DNA from: Lysinibacter cavernae
Lineage (GTDB): Bacteria; Actinomycetota; Actinomycetes; Actinomycetales; Microbacteriaceae
Direction: 5' to 3'
Length of the DNA: 64,000 bases
NCBI RefSeq assembly: GCF_011758565.1
Contig: NZ_JAAMOX010000001.1
Coordinates: 845,838 to 909,837 of the forward strand
Shown in pieces: positions 45,883 to 54,920 of the stretch. Both the position numbers and the translations under genes were made by a program. Position 1 is the stretch's first letter, and the number at the start of each line of letters is the position of its first letter. The notes below the pieces were generated by a model, which had not been told where the DNA came from, searched no databases, and saw only the letters and a list, made by a program, of their open reading frames with translations.

Positions 45883-46332
45883 ATGCGCAAGTTCTGGCGA
45901 GGCAAGTCACCGGCACGGCCGGCGTCGCAGCAGGCGCCTGCGCCAGAGCATCCCCCGCTCCCAACGACCGGACGCGTGCAATATGAGGACAGCGGCGAAG
46001 TTGTGCCGCACGACTGGCCAGCGGATGACGGTCTCAACTTCGTCGCGGTCGTGCGCAAGTATGGGGTGCATTATTCGCTGACCGAGGCTCAGTGGGAGCA
46101 ACTGGGTTCCATCTATCAGGCCCTGCCTGGTTCGGTGACGCACGACCAGGGTTATCCCTGCTGGTTTGGTGAGGTTGACTCCCCGACCGGATGGCTTGAT
46201 GTTTCCGTCGAACCGTCCGGCCTGTTGGTGAGCGGTCGCCTCCCGATTAGTCAGTGGCTTGCGTGGGATAGCGCGTTTCGGGACGCGCTCGACGGCACTG
46301 ATTTCCCCCGCATCGACTACGGCTATGAATAG
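45883..46332 (+). CDS. Hypothetical protein, 149 aa
   Basis: The ATG at 45883 follows AAGGGAAAG. A basic, Pro-rich N-terminus of about 35 residues leads into a compact acidic domain (LNFVAVVRKYGVHYSLTEAQ; GYPCWFGEVDSPTGWLDVSV; FPRIDYGYE). No signal peptide. I do not recognise the family. It lies 15 bp upstream of an ankyrin-repeat gene; small acidic proteins next to ankyrin proteins are often immunity proteins of toxin systems, but no toxin gene is in view. Confidence 0.6.
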   Translation: MRKFWRGKSPARPASQQAPAPEHPPLPTTGRVQYEDSGEVVPHDWPADDGLNFVAVVRKYGVHYSLTEAQWEQLGSIYQALPGSVTHDQGYPCWFGEVDSPTGWLDVSVEPSGLLVSGRLPISQWLAWDSAFRDALDGTDFPRIDYGYE

Positions 46333-46347
46333 GGTGAGCTGGTCATC

Positions 46348-47055
46348 ATGAAAACGCTGTTTCTCGCTATCCGCGCTGGCGACTTCGACAAGGTCGAATC
46401 ACTTCTTGACCGGAAGCCGGAGTTGGTGGGGGCGATTGCTTCTCCCCCACCCAAAAAGGACACCGGCCAACAACCGCTTGGCGTTGCCATCAAGACGAGG
46501 CATCTCGCCATTGCCCAGCTCCTGCTTGACCGCGGCGCAGACGTCAATTTTATCGAGGCCGAGGGGGTCGAGGGGCGGATGCCCGTCATCATCGACGCAA
46601 TCGATGCGTGTGTTGCCACCGTCGTTGGGCCAGCTGCCAACGAAGAGCGGGCCGCTTCGAACCTGGCCTTCCTCCGCACGATGATTGACGCAGGCGCCGT
46701 CGTCACCAGAGCGCATCCGGACACGGGAAACCCGCTGTTGGTCAGCGCGTTTCGGACCGTTAACTATTGGGCAACCGGGCCGTGCGACCAGGCACAGCTC
46801 GACAGGCTTTCCGCCGTTTTCCGGGTCCTCATCGAGGCAGGCGCCGACCCAGACGAACCCTTTGAATGGGTTGATGTGATGGCCGCCACGAAGGAGCGAA
46901 TCCCGAGAGGCACCGTGACCCCGCGCGAGGCCCTCACCAAGTATTACAGACAGTCGTTTGGCGAGCTCATGTTGCAAATGCTGGCGATGGCGGAGGCCGA
47001 GGCGCCCCGCCGCACCACGTCAAGACTTGGGCTGTTCCGCCGAGCAACGCGCTAA
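46348..47055 (+). CDS. Ankyrin-repeat protein
   Basis: 235 residues with three to four ankyrin repeats: LFLAIRAGDFDKVESLLDRKP, PLGVAIKTRHLAIAQLLLDR followed by GADVN, LAFLRTMIDAGAVVTRAHPD, and FRVLIEAGADPDEP. It is soluble, with a short basic tail. A protein-protein interaction scaffold or immunity-type protein; the partner is unknown. Probably co-transcribed with the 149-residue gene 15 bp upstream. Confidence 0.8.
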   Translation: MKTLFLAIRAGDFDKVESLLDRKPELVGAIASPPPKKDTGQQPLGVAIKTRHLAIAQLLLDRGADVNFIEAEGVEGRMPVIIDAIDACVATVVGPAANEERAASNLAFLRTMIDAGAVVTRAHPDTGNPLLVSAFRTVNYWATGPCDQAQLDRLSAVFRVLIEAGADPDEPFEWVDVMAATKERIPRGTVTPREALTKYYRQSFGELMLQMLAMAEAEAPRRTTSRLGLFRRATR

Positions 47056-47373
47056 GGGGTAGCGCGGGAAGGCCGAGCCTCCTGTGCATGATCGGGCATC
47101 ACCTGCCCGGGCCGCGAGGGTTGTGCAGCAACCCGCCGCCACGATGTGCTGCGCTTGCACCATGGTTATCTTCAGTTTCTCGTCAGGAAACGCACAGGCT
47201 TATCGCCGTAAGACGCCGACCACAAGAGTGTCTTTAACACACGTTCGGCAGCTCGATTAGGGGATGTTGCCACCAACGGAGGGTCAGGGGCTACCTTTCT
47301 GTCTCCGCCAACCGGTGCGCGGCTCTGCCACCAATCGACGCACTTCATTCTGACGAAAGAAACCATTCACCAC
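47056..47373. other. Gap between ankyrin gene and surface-protein gene
   Basis: 318 bp with no gene. Two small hairpins (one at 47118-47134, GGGTTG/CAACCC) follow the ankyrin gene but have no T-run. Confidence 0.4.
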
Positions 47374-49767
47374 ATGAACACCACTCCAACAACCGGCGAA
47401 GCGCCACCGCGCAGGGCCGGCTTCGCCGCAGCACTCAGAGCCGGGGCTGCTGCCCTCGCCGCAGCTGTGATTCTTCCGCTGCTCCCAATGGCCGCTGCCC
47501 CCGCAGCGCAGGCCGCAGAAAATCCAGGCATTACATTCAGCAATGTCACGATTACCGAGGGTTCGCGCCCGCTCACGGCAGACGGATTTCTGCCGGCATC
47601 AAACTCGATCGGCATCCAGACCTGGAACCCGGGAGCGGTTGCCGGCTCTGCCGGCCAGTACGTCATGTTTGGCTTTGACGTTGCCATCCCTGACGACGCG
47701 CAGCCAGGTGAATCGTTTTCGCTCATACTCCCCGAGTTCTGGCAGGCGCGCGGCGGCTCGAGTCTTGCCCCGCTCACGGATGACGACGGTAACGTCATTG
47801 CCACCCCAAAGATCTCGGTGGTTAACGGCCAGGTCAAAGTAACCTTTACGCTCACAAACTTCGTCACGAGTCGAGTTGGTATTCAGGGCCAGTACTCGTT
47901 TATGGCGCAGGAAGTCGCTAGCCCAGCGCGCCAAGAGGGCGACCTCGTCGGCGATGTTCTGACCGGAACCGGAGCGGTGCTCGGAACGCTGAAGACGCGC
48001 ATCCCATCCGCGGCCTGGAGCGCTTCCGCTCTGTCGATGTCGTGGACGGGAAACGCAACAACGCCAACGGGAGGGGTCGAGTTCCGATCGTTACCCTCAT
48101 TTGATGGCACAAGTGACGTTGACGTAACCGTCTACGCGGGTGCCGGCTACATCTTCGATTGCGATGCGCTCACGAACCAGGACCCAACGGTTGCAACAGG
48201 AATTGGGCTCGTTGACATCGGCTCCGTTCGCAACTCGCTGCCAACCGAAGAGTGGCTGCTCGACCCGAGCAAGTACACCCTCGCCTGTGACGGCGGATCC
48301 TTCACGCTTCACATGCCAGCATCGTCTTGGACCAGCGCGGACGCAAGCACTGGCCAGGTCCTTCGTATACTCACCACACGCATCCCAACCGATGACAGCT
48401 GGCTCACTGACGGCGCGGTCTTTGCCTACGCCGACCTCACGCAGAACGGCGCAGTATCCGAACTCAACGGTCGAGTGACCCCGCCGGGGTCCTCTGGCTC
48501 AGGCACGTCAAGCCAGCTGCCACCCGGCGCGTTTGAGACGCTCATGTTCCAAGACCTCGACGGAAACAACGTCTACGATGCGGGCACCGATGTGCTGCTT
48601 CCCGGCATCACCGTCAGGATCACCGGCACGACGAAGGCCGGAGTTGCGGTTGACACAACCGTGACAAGCGATGATCAGGGACGGGTGCGCGTGACCCTTC
48701 GCGAGGGAGACTACACCGCAACCATCGAGAATCCGCCAGCAGGCCTGGCACAGGTGACGCCCAATATTGGTGACGACGAGTTCGACTCCGACTTCGACAA
48801 CGGCCAGGCGACGTTCACTATCACGTCGCGCACGACCACTGCCCGCGACGGAGGCTTTGCTACTCCCGTCATTGCGTTGGATACGTTTACCGTCGAAAAG
48901 GTGCTGGCCGGAGACGCGTCAGACTGGATCGATCCAGCAACCGAGTTCACCATCGACTACAGCTACCCCGCCGGAGTTGACTATCCGGCTGGCACCGGTT
49001 CCATTGTTATCGCGGCGGACGGAAAGCCAGTTGAGTCCAAGCAAATTCCCGTTGGCGCGATCGTTACACTGACAGAGCAGACACCAGCGGCAGTCTCCGG
49101 CGCGGTGTGGGGAACACCTCTGTTCTCAACCGCGCAGGTTACAGTTGGCGTTGATACCAAGGTGACCGTCACAAACCAGATTGACCAGGCGTTTGGACAG
49201 ATCTCGGTCCAGAAGATCGTCTCTGGCAACGCGGCAGATTTGGTGCCGGGCTCGACCGCCTTTACCGTGAAATACAGCTACCCCGCAACGGCTCATTACC
49301 CAAGCGGTGGCGGCGATCTCACGATCCTGGCCGACGGCTCCCTCGCGACCTCCGAGCTTCTTCCCGCGGATGCCGTGGTCTCCATTATCGAAGAAACACC
49401 GGTGGAGATTGATGGGCTCGAATGGACGGGTGTTTCATACTCGTCAGCCACGACTACCGTTGCGGCTAACGGCGTCCTGGCATTGACCGTGACCAACGAG
49501 GCGACGCTGGAAGACGTTGTCAAGCCACACGATCCCTCGACCGAGATTCCCGCTCCATCGGCGCCAACGACTCCCCCGGCCCAGACGCCAGCAGAGGGCA
49601 CGGTGACTCCGGCGCCGAGCGCGGCCAACACCGCAACAGCCGCGCCGGCGACGGCACTCGCGCTCACTGGCACGTCGAACGCCTGGGGCATCGGGCTGCT
49701 CGTGGCGACCCTGCTGCTCGGCGGCGCGCTCCGTGTTGCTGCGCGTCGTCGCGCGTTGAGGAACTAA
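47374..49767 (+). CDS. Wall-anchored SdrD_B/DUF5979 surface protein
   Basis: 797 residues. A long signal peptide ends near AAPAAQAAENPG. The N-terminal 350 residues resemble the ligand-binding fold of MSCRAMM/ALS-type adhesins (SNVTITEGSRPLTADG, FDVAIPDDAQPGESFSLILP). An SdrD_B-type domain follows (FQDLDGNNVYDAGTDVLLPG, about residues 390-490), then two tandem DUF5979-like repeats (FTVEKVLAGDASDWIDPATE and ISVQKIVSGNAADLVPGST), a Pro/Thr linker, LALTG, a hydrophobic helix and RRRALRN. An adhesin by architecture; the ligand is unknown. Followed by a good terminator. Confidence 0.87.
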   Translation: MNTTPTTGEAPPRRAGFAAALRAGAAALAAAVILPLLPMAAAPAAQAAENPGITFSNVTITEGSRPLTADGFLPASNSIGIQTWNPGAVAGSAGQYVMFGFDVAIPDDAQPGESFSLILPEFWQARGGSSLAPLTDDDGNVIATPKISVVNGQVKVTFTLTNFVTSRVGIQGQYSFMAQEVASPARQEGDLVGDVLTGTGAVLGTLKTRIPSAAWSASALSMSWTGNATTPTGGVEFRSLPSFDGTSDVDVTVYAGAGYIFDCDALTNQDPTVATGIGLVDIGSVRNSLPTEEWLLDPSKYTLACDGGSFTLHMPASSWTSADASTGQVLRILTTRIPTDDSWLTDGAVFAYADLTQNGAVSELNGRVTPPGSSGSGTSSQLPPGAFETLMFQDLDGNNVYDAGTDVLLPGITVRITGTTKAGVAVDTTVTSDDQGRVRVTLREGDYTATIENPPAGLAQVTPNIGDDEFDSDFDNGQATFTITSRTTTARDGGFATPVIALDTFTVEKVLAGDASDWIDPATEFTIDYSYPAGVDYPAGTGSIVIAADGKPVESKQIPVGAIVTLTEQTPAAVSGAVWGTPLFSTAQVTVGVDTKVTVTNQIDQAFGQISVQKIVSGNAADLVPGSTAFTVKYSYPATAHYPSGGGDLTILADGSLATSELLPADAVVSIIEETPVEIDGLEWTGVSYSSATTTVAANGVLALTVTNEATLEDVVKPHDPSTEIPAPSAPTTPPAQTPAEGTVTPAPSAANTATAAPATALALTGTSNAWGIGLLVATLLLGGALRVAARRRALRN

Positions 49768-49793
49768 GCACACGAGCATTCTCGTGAGAACTG

Positions 49794-49827
49794 GCCCGTT
49801 GAGCATTTTTTGCTCAGCGGGCTTTTT
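49794..49827 (+). terminator. Rho-independent terminator of the surface-protein gene
   Basis: GCCCGTTGAGCA (49794-49805) pairs with TGCTCAGCGGGC (49811-49822, one G-T) and is followed by TTTTT. Confidence 0.9.
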
Positions 49828-50565
49828 CGTATTCACGGCGAAGCGCACTCCGCACGCTCAAATCACCCTCGCATCATTGCTCCCTCGTTGCGTGATCTCA
49901 GCAGCGTCTTGCTGAGTTCGGTGGACTCGCATCGTGACCGAGCCGATGAGCCGGATACTCATCGGAATCTGGTCAGGCCTCGGATTCATCACGATCCTAC
50001 GACGGCATCGGAGTTGGAATCTAGGGATACCTCGACGCAGCTCGATATGCTAAGCGACTTCACAGACGGCCCACTGCTAACGCATGGATCACTCGCGTCC
50101 CTGCGGACCAAGATTTACCGGCACGACTGGGAACGCGACCAAAAACATACTCGCGCGCATATATCCTGAAACGCTTCAACTATCAACTCTGGTATTTATA
50201 ATTCCGGTAGGTCATGATGATTGCAGGATGCTCGCTGGCCGCGTTTCAACGACGAAATATGGCCACTCAACGCTACGTGCAAAGGGTGAACATGCATTGC
50301 CAACCACAACCGTTCTTGACCAGCCCACGGTGTGACCATTCCCCCTCACAAGCCAGTACCTTGCCCTCCGTTGTGACCACGGGCTTCGCTCTGCCGGTCG
50401 CCGCCGTCAATAGCGCCAATCAGATCCGTCGCCTCCGCACCTGACCACATCGCGTGTGCTCGGCACCAACACCTCGCGAGGACAACGCCGTCGGGAACCA
50501 CGGCATCCGACCGAAGCACCCCCCAAGAGTCAACATCAGCAGTTGAGAGTAGGGAGCGACACCAG
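49828..50565 (+). other. 738-bp intergenic region upstream of the ABC-Pip operon
   Basis: No credible protein gene. It holds an 8-bp hairpin (CCGATGAG 49943-49950 with CTCATCGG 49958-49965), a consensus promoter ending at 50202 and a leader of about 355 nt before the ATG at 50566. A 76-codon frame at 50214-50444 starts just after the promoter but does not look like a protein. Confidence 0.45.
50175..50202 (+). promoter_or_regulatory. Consensus -10 promoter of the ABC-Pip operon
   Basis: TTCAAC (50175-50180), a 16-bp spacer and a perfect TATAAT (50197-50202), in an AT-rich patch unusual for this sequence. Confidence 0.55.
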
Positions 50566-51384
50566 ATGAGCAAGCACGGCGACACGCAACACCACAACAA
50601 TCAACACAGCGACCATGAACACAGCGCCGATGAACACAGCGCCGATGAATCAACAATCGCACCGGAGAGCGTCACACGAGACGTTGCCATACTGAGCCTG
50701 GAGAACGTCAACGTCGAAGCGTCGTGGGGACATATCTATGGGCCGGTATCGCTCGAGATTCAACGCGGAGGCGTTACCGTCCTAGTTGGGCAGGGCGGCC
50801 GCGGCCGAACGGCGCTGCTCTTGACACTCGCAGGGCGAATGAAGCCGTCAACCGGGTCAATTACGTCCTTTGGTCAAACGAACGCTCCGCACGACCTGTT
50901 CACACGCGCAAATGTCGGCTTCATCAGCGAGGTTGACGCCATCCCACAGGCCATTCGGGTCAGAGACATCGTCACCGAACAGCTCAGATGGGGCGACAAA
51001 TGGTTTAAATGGGTTCCGCCGGCAACCGACGCCGACCTCGAAGCGCTCTGCAGACCGGTCTTCGGCGATCTTGAACTCCCCCATCTCGAATCGATGGTTG
51101 AAGAGCTACCAGAACTGACCGCGGCGCTGTTTCGCATCGCGGCCGCAAACGCGAGGCGCCCTGAGATCCTCGTTGTCGGAGGTATCGACAACCTTACGAG
51201 CAACCACGGATCGGTGATGCTCCTCGAGCGGCTTGTTGAGCTTGGCAACGAGCAAACCATCATTACGGCAGACGTCAACGGCAAGCGAACAGATCTCGAC
51301 GTGCGGGCCTATCTCGACGTACCGAACCTCACCAATCACGAGTTCGTTGATGCTCAACCAAGCACAGGGGGGACGGACAAATGA
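50566..51384 (+). CDS. Degenerate ABC-type ATPase with His-rich N-terminus
   Basis: 272 residues; RBS GTAGGGAG. The first 28 residues contain a His/Asp/Glu-rich run encoded by three 15-bp repeats (HSDHE, HSADE, HSADE), a possible metal-binding tail. The body follows an ABC ATPase layout, but Walker A is GQGGRGRT (residues 75-82) with Arg81 where Lys is expected. The LSGGQ signature is replaced by ELPELTA, and the Walker B region reads ILVVGGIDN, without the catalytic D-E pair. ATP hydrolysis is therefore doubtful. It is translationally coupled (ATGA) to the YhgE/Pip gene and is presumably its partner or regulatory subunit. Confidence 0.75.
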   Translation: MSKHGDTQHHNNQHSDHEHSADEHSADESTIAPESVTRDVAILSLENVNVEASWGHIYGPVSLEIQRGGVTVLVGQGGRGRTALLLTLAGRMKPSTGSITSFGQTNAPHDLFTRANVGFISEVDAIPQAIRVRDIVTEQLRWGDKWFKWVPPATDADLEALCRPVFGDLELPHLESMVEELPELTAALFRIAAANARRPEILVVGGIDNLTSNHGSVMLLERLVELGNEQTIITADVNGKRTDLDVRAYLDVPNLTNHEFVDAQPSTGGTDK

Positions 51385-53327
51385 TTGCCGCTTTTTCGCC
51401 AGGCAGTGACTTTAAACGCTATTACCGAGGTCGGATGCCGCGGCTCGCGTTTGTGGTCATCCTGCTCATGCCGCTCATGTACGGTGCGCTCTACCTCTGG
51501 GCCTTTTGGAATCCATTTGGCCACGTAGACAAGGTGCCAGTGGCGATCGTCAACCTCGACACGGGCGCGCAAATGCTCGGCAACGATGTGGCTGCGGGAA
51601 AGCAGGTTGTCACCGGACTCATCGATTCGAAGCAGCTCAATCTGTTTGAGGTATCCGAAGAAGAAGCAAAAACGGGCCTCTCTCACGGCAAGTATGACTT
51701 CACAATCACTATCCCAGCCGATTTCTCGGACGCCGTGGTGTCAGCAGCGACGGGAAACCCACACTCGGCAGAGCTCATCTTCACCTACGACGAGACCAAT
51801 AACTACCTGTCAACCGTCATCGGTCAGGATGCCGCTGAAGAGGTCATCAACCAGGTGAGTGCGCAGGTTGGCGAGCAGGTTTTCCAGGCCGTGATTGTTG
51901 GCGTCGATTCGACCATTCCCAAGTTGAAGGCCGCAGCAGCCGGAGTTGAAGAACTTAACACCGGCATGCAACAGGCAGACGAAGGTGCCCAATTGCTCGC
52001 GACAAACCTCGTCACGGCAAAGGATGGCGCCGCTACCCTCGCCGGAGGAGTTGATGAGATCACCACTCGCCTCGACTCGGTCATCGGTGACGCCGATCGT
52101 TTCATCGCGGGTTCTGGCATCACGGGCGCGGAAATTCGGGATACGGCCCAGCGAATCCAGACCAACGTTGACGAGGTCGCTGCGCTCTCAACCGATATCG
52201 CGAATGCCCAAACGGCAAACGCTGCACTGCTTGACGCGGTCATCGCGGATCTTCGGCAAAACGACCAGGGAAAAGCCGCTGATGACATCCAGAAGGTTCG
52301 GGACGACATCGCAAATTCACCGGCGCTCAAGCAGGCAAACGGTGTCCTCACAACCGTGCGCGACGACTCAAATTTGCTCGCGGCCCAGCTCGGGGATCCG
52401 TCAAGCCAGATCAACGTTGTAATGCGGGCCGTTGAAGACGGAAAGGTTGTGCAGGACCTCGCACTTGCCAACCAGGCAGCGGATCAGCTCCGCAGCGGTG
52501 CGAACGCGCTCAGTTCCGGTTTGGTAGAGCTGAGTGACGGCGCAAACACCCTCGCTGCTGGAACGCCAAAGCTTGCGTCTGGCACCGCGCAGCTTGAAGA
52601 CGGCGTCACGCAGGGCATGAAGCTGCTGCCGCACTGGGATAATGATCAGCAAGAAAGCTTCATCAAGACCCTTGCTCAGCCGGTCAAACTGGTCGAGAAA
52701 ACGGAGCACGAGGCGAAGACCTTCGCCTACGGCTTTGCCCCCTTCTTCCTCGGGCTCGCCCTCTTTGTTGGAAGCATCATTGCGTGGATGCTTTTCACCC
52801 CGCTCCAGGCCCGCCCGCTCGCACAGGGGCTCGGCTCGCTCAGAACCGTTTTTGCATCCTTCGTACCGACGCTGGCCGTCGGCATCACGCAGGGCACGAT
52901 CCTGTTTCTCGTCATCTACTTCGGTCTTGGGCTGGTGCCGGAATATCCGATACCAACGCTGCTCTTTATGTGGCTCATGGTTGCAATGTTCATGGCAATG
53001 ATCCAGATGTTCAACGCGCTCTTCGGGGCCGCCGTCGGACGAGTGATTACCCTCGCGTTTCTCATGGTCATGTTGACATCGGCCGGCGGTATTTATCCGG
53101 TTCAAACGACCAGCCCGCTGTTTCAATGGATCCATCCCTACGACCCGATGACCTACACGGTGACCGGCCTACGGCAGCTCATCATGGGCGGCATCGATTA
53201 CCGGCTCTGGATCGCCATCGCCGTCATCGCTGGCCTCACGGTCATCTTCCTAGCCGTCTCCACCCTGGCGGCACGGCGAAACCGTCAATACAACATGGAC
53301 CGCCTGTATCCGCCGGTGGAGGTGTAA
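51381..53327 (+). CDS. YhgE/Pip-domain membrane protein (ABC-2-like)
   Basis: 648 residues. The family-defining N-terminus has one membrane helix (LAFVVILLMPLMYGALYLWAF) followed by FWNPFGHVDKVPVAIVNLD. A large external, partly coiled-coil region follows (about residues 90-430, with repeated short motifs such as LATNLVTAKDGAATLAGGV and LSSGLVELSDGANTLAAG). Five or so C-terminal helices of the ABC-2 type come last. Founding members are the Lactococcus phage-infection protein Pip and Bacillus YhgE; relatives take part in envelope export. It likely exports a substrate or maintains the envelope together with the preceding ATPase-like protein. Confidence 0.87.
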   Translation: MIAAFSPGSDFKRYYRGRMPRLAFVVILLMPLMYGALYLWAFWNPFGHVDKVPVAIVNLDTGAQMLGNDVAAGKQVVTGLIDSKQLNLFEVSEEEAKTGLSHGKYDFTITIPADFSDAVVSAATGNPHSAELIFTYDETNNYLSTVIGQDAAEEVINQVSAQVGEQVFQAVIVGVDSTIPKLKAAAAGVEELNTGMQQADEGAQLLATNLVTAKDGAATLAGGVDEITTRLDSVIGDADRFIAGSGITGAEIRDTAQRIQTNVDEVAALSTDIANAQTANAALLDAVIADLRQNDQGKAADDIQKVRDDIANSPALKQANGVLTTVRDDSNLLAAQLGDPSSQINVVMRAVEDGKVVQDLALANQAADQLRSGANALSSGLVELSDGANTLAAGTPKLASGTAQLEDGVTQGMKLLPHWDNDQQESFIKTLAQPVKLVEKTEHEAKTFAYGFAPFFLGLALFVGSIIAWMLFTPLQARPLAQGLGSLRTVFASFVPTLAVGITQGTILFLVIYFGLGLVPEYPIPTLLFMWLMVAMFMAMIQMFNALFGAAVGRVITLAFLMVMLTSAGGIYPVQTTSPLFQWIHPYDPMTYTVTGLRQLIMGGIDYRLWIAIAVIAGLTVIFLAVSTLAARRNRQYNMDRLYPPVEV

Positions 53328-53410
53328 CAGCCAACCTGTTCGCCGCAGCTCCCTAACCCTGAACGTCGACATCTCGAAACACGTCACCAACTCAAGAGAA
53401 ATGAGACAGC

Positions 53411-54811
53411 ATGTCTGAAATGTACCGAAACGCCGTTGAGAAGCCGAATGACGCCGAGCTCCAGATCTCGCCCGTCTTTGCCCGGCGGGGAGAGGCAACA
53501 AGTCTTCCCAAGTTCTCGATTCCCGACGACATGATGTCGGGAGAAACTGCCTACCAAATAGTGCACGACGAGGCGATGCTCGACGGAAATTCGCGCCTCA
53601 ACTTGGCAACCTTTGTGTCGACGTGGATGGACGACCACGCGCAGAAGATTTACGCCGAGAGCGCCGATAAAAACATGATAGATAAGGACGAGTATCCTGC
53701 AACGGCGACGATTGAGGATCGCTGCTGGCGAATGATCGCCGACCTCTGGAATGTGCCAGACCCCACAGACACGATTGGAACGTCAACCATTGGCTCCTCG
53801 GAGGCCTGCATGCTCGGAGGTCTCGCGCTCAAGCGCCTGTGGCAAGAACGCCGCCGTGCGGAGGGCAAGAGCACGGAAACGCCGAACCTCATTCTCTCCG
53901 CCGGTGTCCAGGTCGTGTGGGAGAAGTTCTGCAACTACTGGGATGTTGAGGCGCGCTACATCCCTGTCACCGAAGAGCACCTTGTGCTCGACGGCTACGA
54001 GCTTGAGAAGTATGTTGATGAGAACACCATTGGCGTTGTTGCTATCCTCGGCCAGACCTACACGGGCCTCTATGAGCCGGTCAAAGAAATCGCCGCGAAG
54101 CTTGACGAGATTCAGGCTTCGACCGGTCTCGACGTCAAGATCCACGTTGATGGCGCGTCGGGGGCAATGGTTGCGCCCTTCTGCCAGCCGGAGCTTGAGT
54201 GGGACTTTAAGGTTGAGCGAGTGAACTCCATCAGCACGTCCGGTCACAAATATGGCCTGGTGTATCCGGGGGTCGGCTGGGTCGTGTGGCGAAACACGGC
54301 GGTATGCCCAGAGAGCCTGATTTTCCATGTGAGCTACCTCGGCGGAGATATGCCAACGCTCGCCCTCAACTTCTCTCGACCTGGTTCTCAGGTCTTGCTG
54401 CAGTACTACCAGTTCCTACGCCTTGGTCGCGAGGGATACCGCCTGGTTCAGCAGGGATCGATCGACGTTGCCACGTACCTTTCCTCCGAGATCGGGGCAA
54501 TGGCTCCGTTCGAACTGGTCAGCAAGGGTGACACCATCCCCGTTTTTGCGTGGAGGATGACAACGGAAAAACGGAACTGGGACCTCTACGACCTCGCCGA
54601 CCGGCTCCGTATGCGCGGCTGGCTCGTTCCCGCGTATCCAATGCCTGACGATTTGAGCGGCATGATTGTGCAGCGTATCGTCGTGCGCCTAGGGCTCAGC
54701 CAAGACCTCGCGAGTCTCTTGCTCGACGCGATCAAGGAAGAGGTCACCTTCCTAGAGAACCTCAGTGCCCCCATCCCCCGGGAAAAGAAACGCCAGGCTT
54801 TTAGCCATTAG
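53411..54811 (+). CDS. gadB: Glutamate decarboxylase
   Basis: 466 residues, the normal GadB length. The PLP lysine is Lys280 in STSGHKYG; other hallmarks are STIGSSEACMLGGLALK, KIHVDGASGAMVAPF, and LNFSRPGSQVLLQYY. It converts glutamate to GABA and CO2, consuming a cytosolic proton. The protein ends in a His (QAFSH); a near-terminal His blocks the PLP at neutral pH in E. coli GadB, so similar pH gating is possible (inference). No glutamate/GABA antiporter (GadC) lies next to it; the neighbours are YhgE/Pip upstream and a YrhK-like membrane protein downstream, all co-directional. Confidence 0.94.
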   Translation: MSEMYRNAVEKPNDAELQISPVFARRGEATSLPKFSIPDDMMSGETAYQIVHDEAMLDGNSRLNLATFVSTWMDDHAQKIYAESADKNMIDKDEYPATATIEDRCWRMIADLWNVPDPTDTIGTSTIGSSEACMLGGLALKRLWQERRRAEGKSTETPNLILSAGVQVVWEKFCNYWDVEARYIPVTEEHLVLDGYELEKYVDENTIGVVAILGQTYTGLYEPVKEIAAKLDEIQASTGLDVKIHVDGASGAMVAPFCQPELEWDFKVERVNSISTSGHKYGLVYPGVGWVVWRNTAVCPESLIFHVSYLGGDMPTLALNFSRPGSQVLLQYYQFLRLGREGYRLVQQGSIDVATYLSSEIGAMAPFELVSKGDTIPVFAWRMTTEKRNWDLYDLADRLRMRGWLVPAYPMPDDLSGMIVQRIVVRLGLSQDLASLLLDAIKEEVTFLENLSAPIPREKKRQAFSH

Positions 54812-54920
54812 CCGGGCGTTTGGCATCCGGCTGCCGAAGGTTTGGAGCGGGTCTCCGTCCTCGGCAGCCGGGTTCCGCCTCTGGATCAGGTTGCCAGTCC
54901 ACCACAGCTGAGAGATGTGC

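Noticed and set aside
49810-50169. A 119-codon frame overlapping the terminator at 49794-49827
   Set aside because: Starts inside the terminator stem and shows no family features.
50214-50444. A 76-codon frame right after the TATAAT box
   Set aside because: The composition is not protein-like and there is no recognisable domain; treated as leader sequence.
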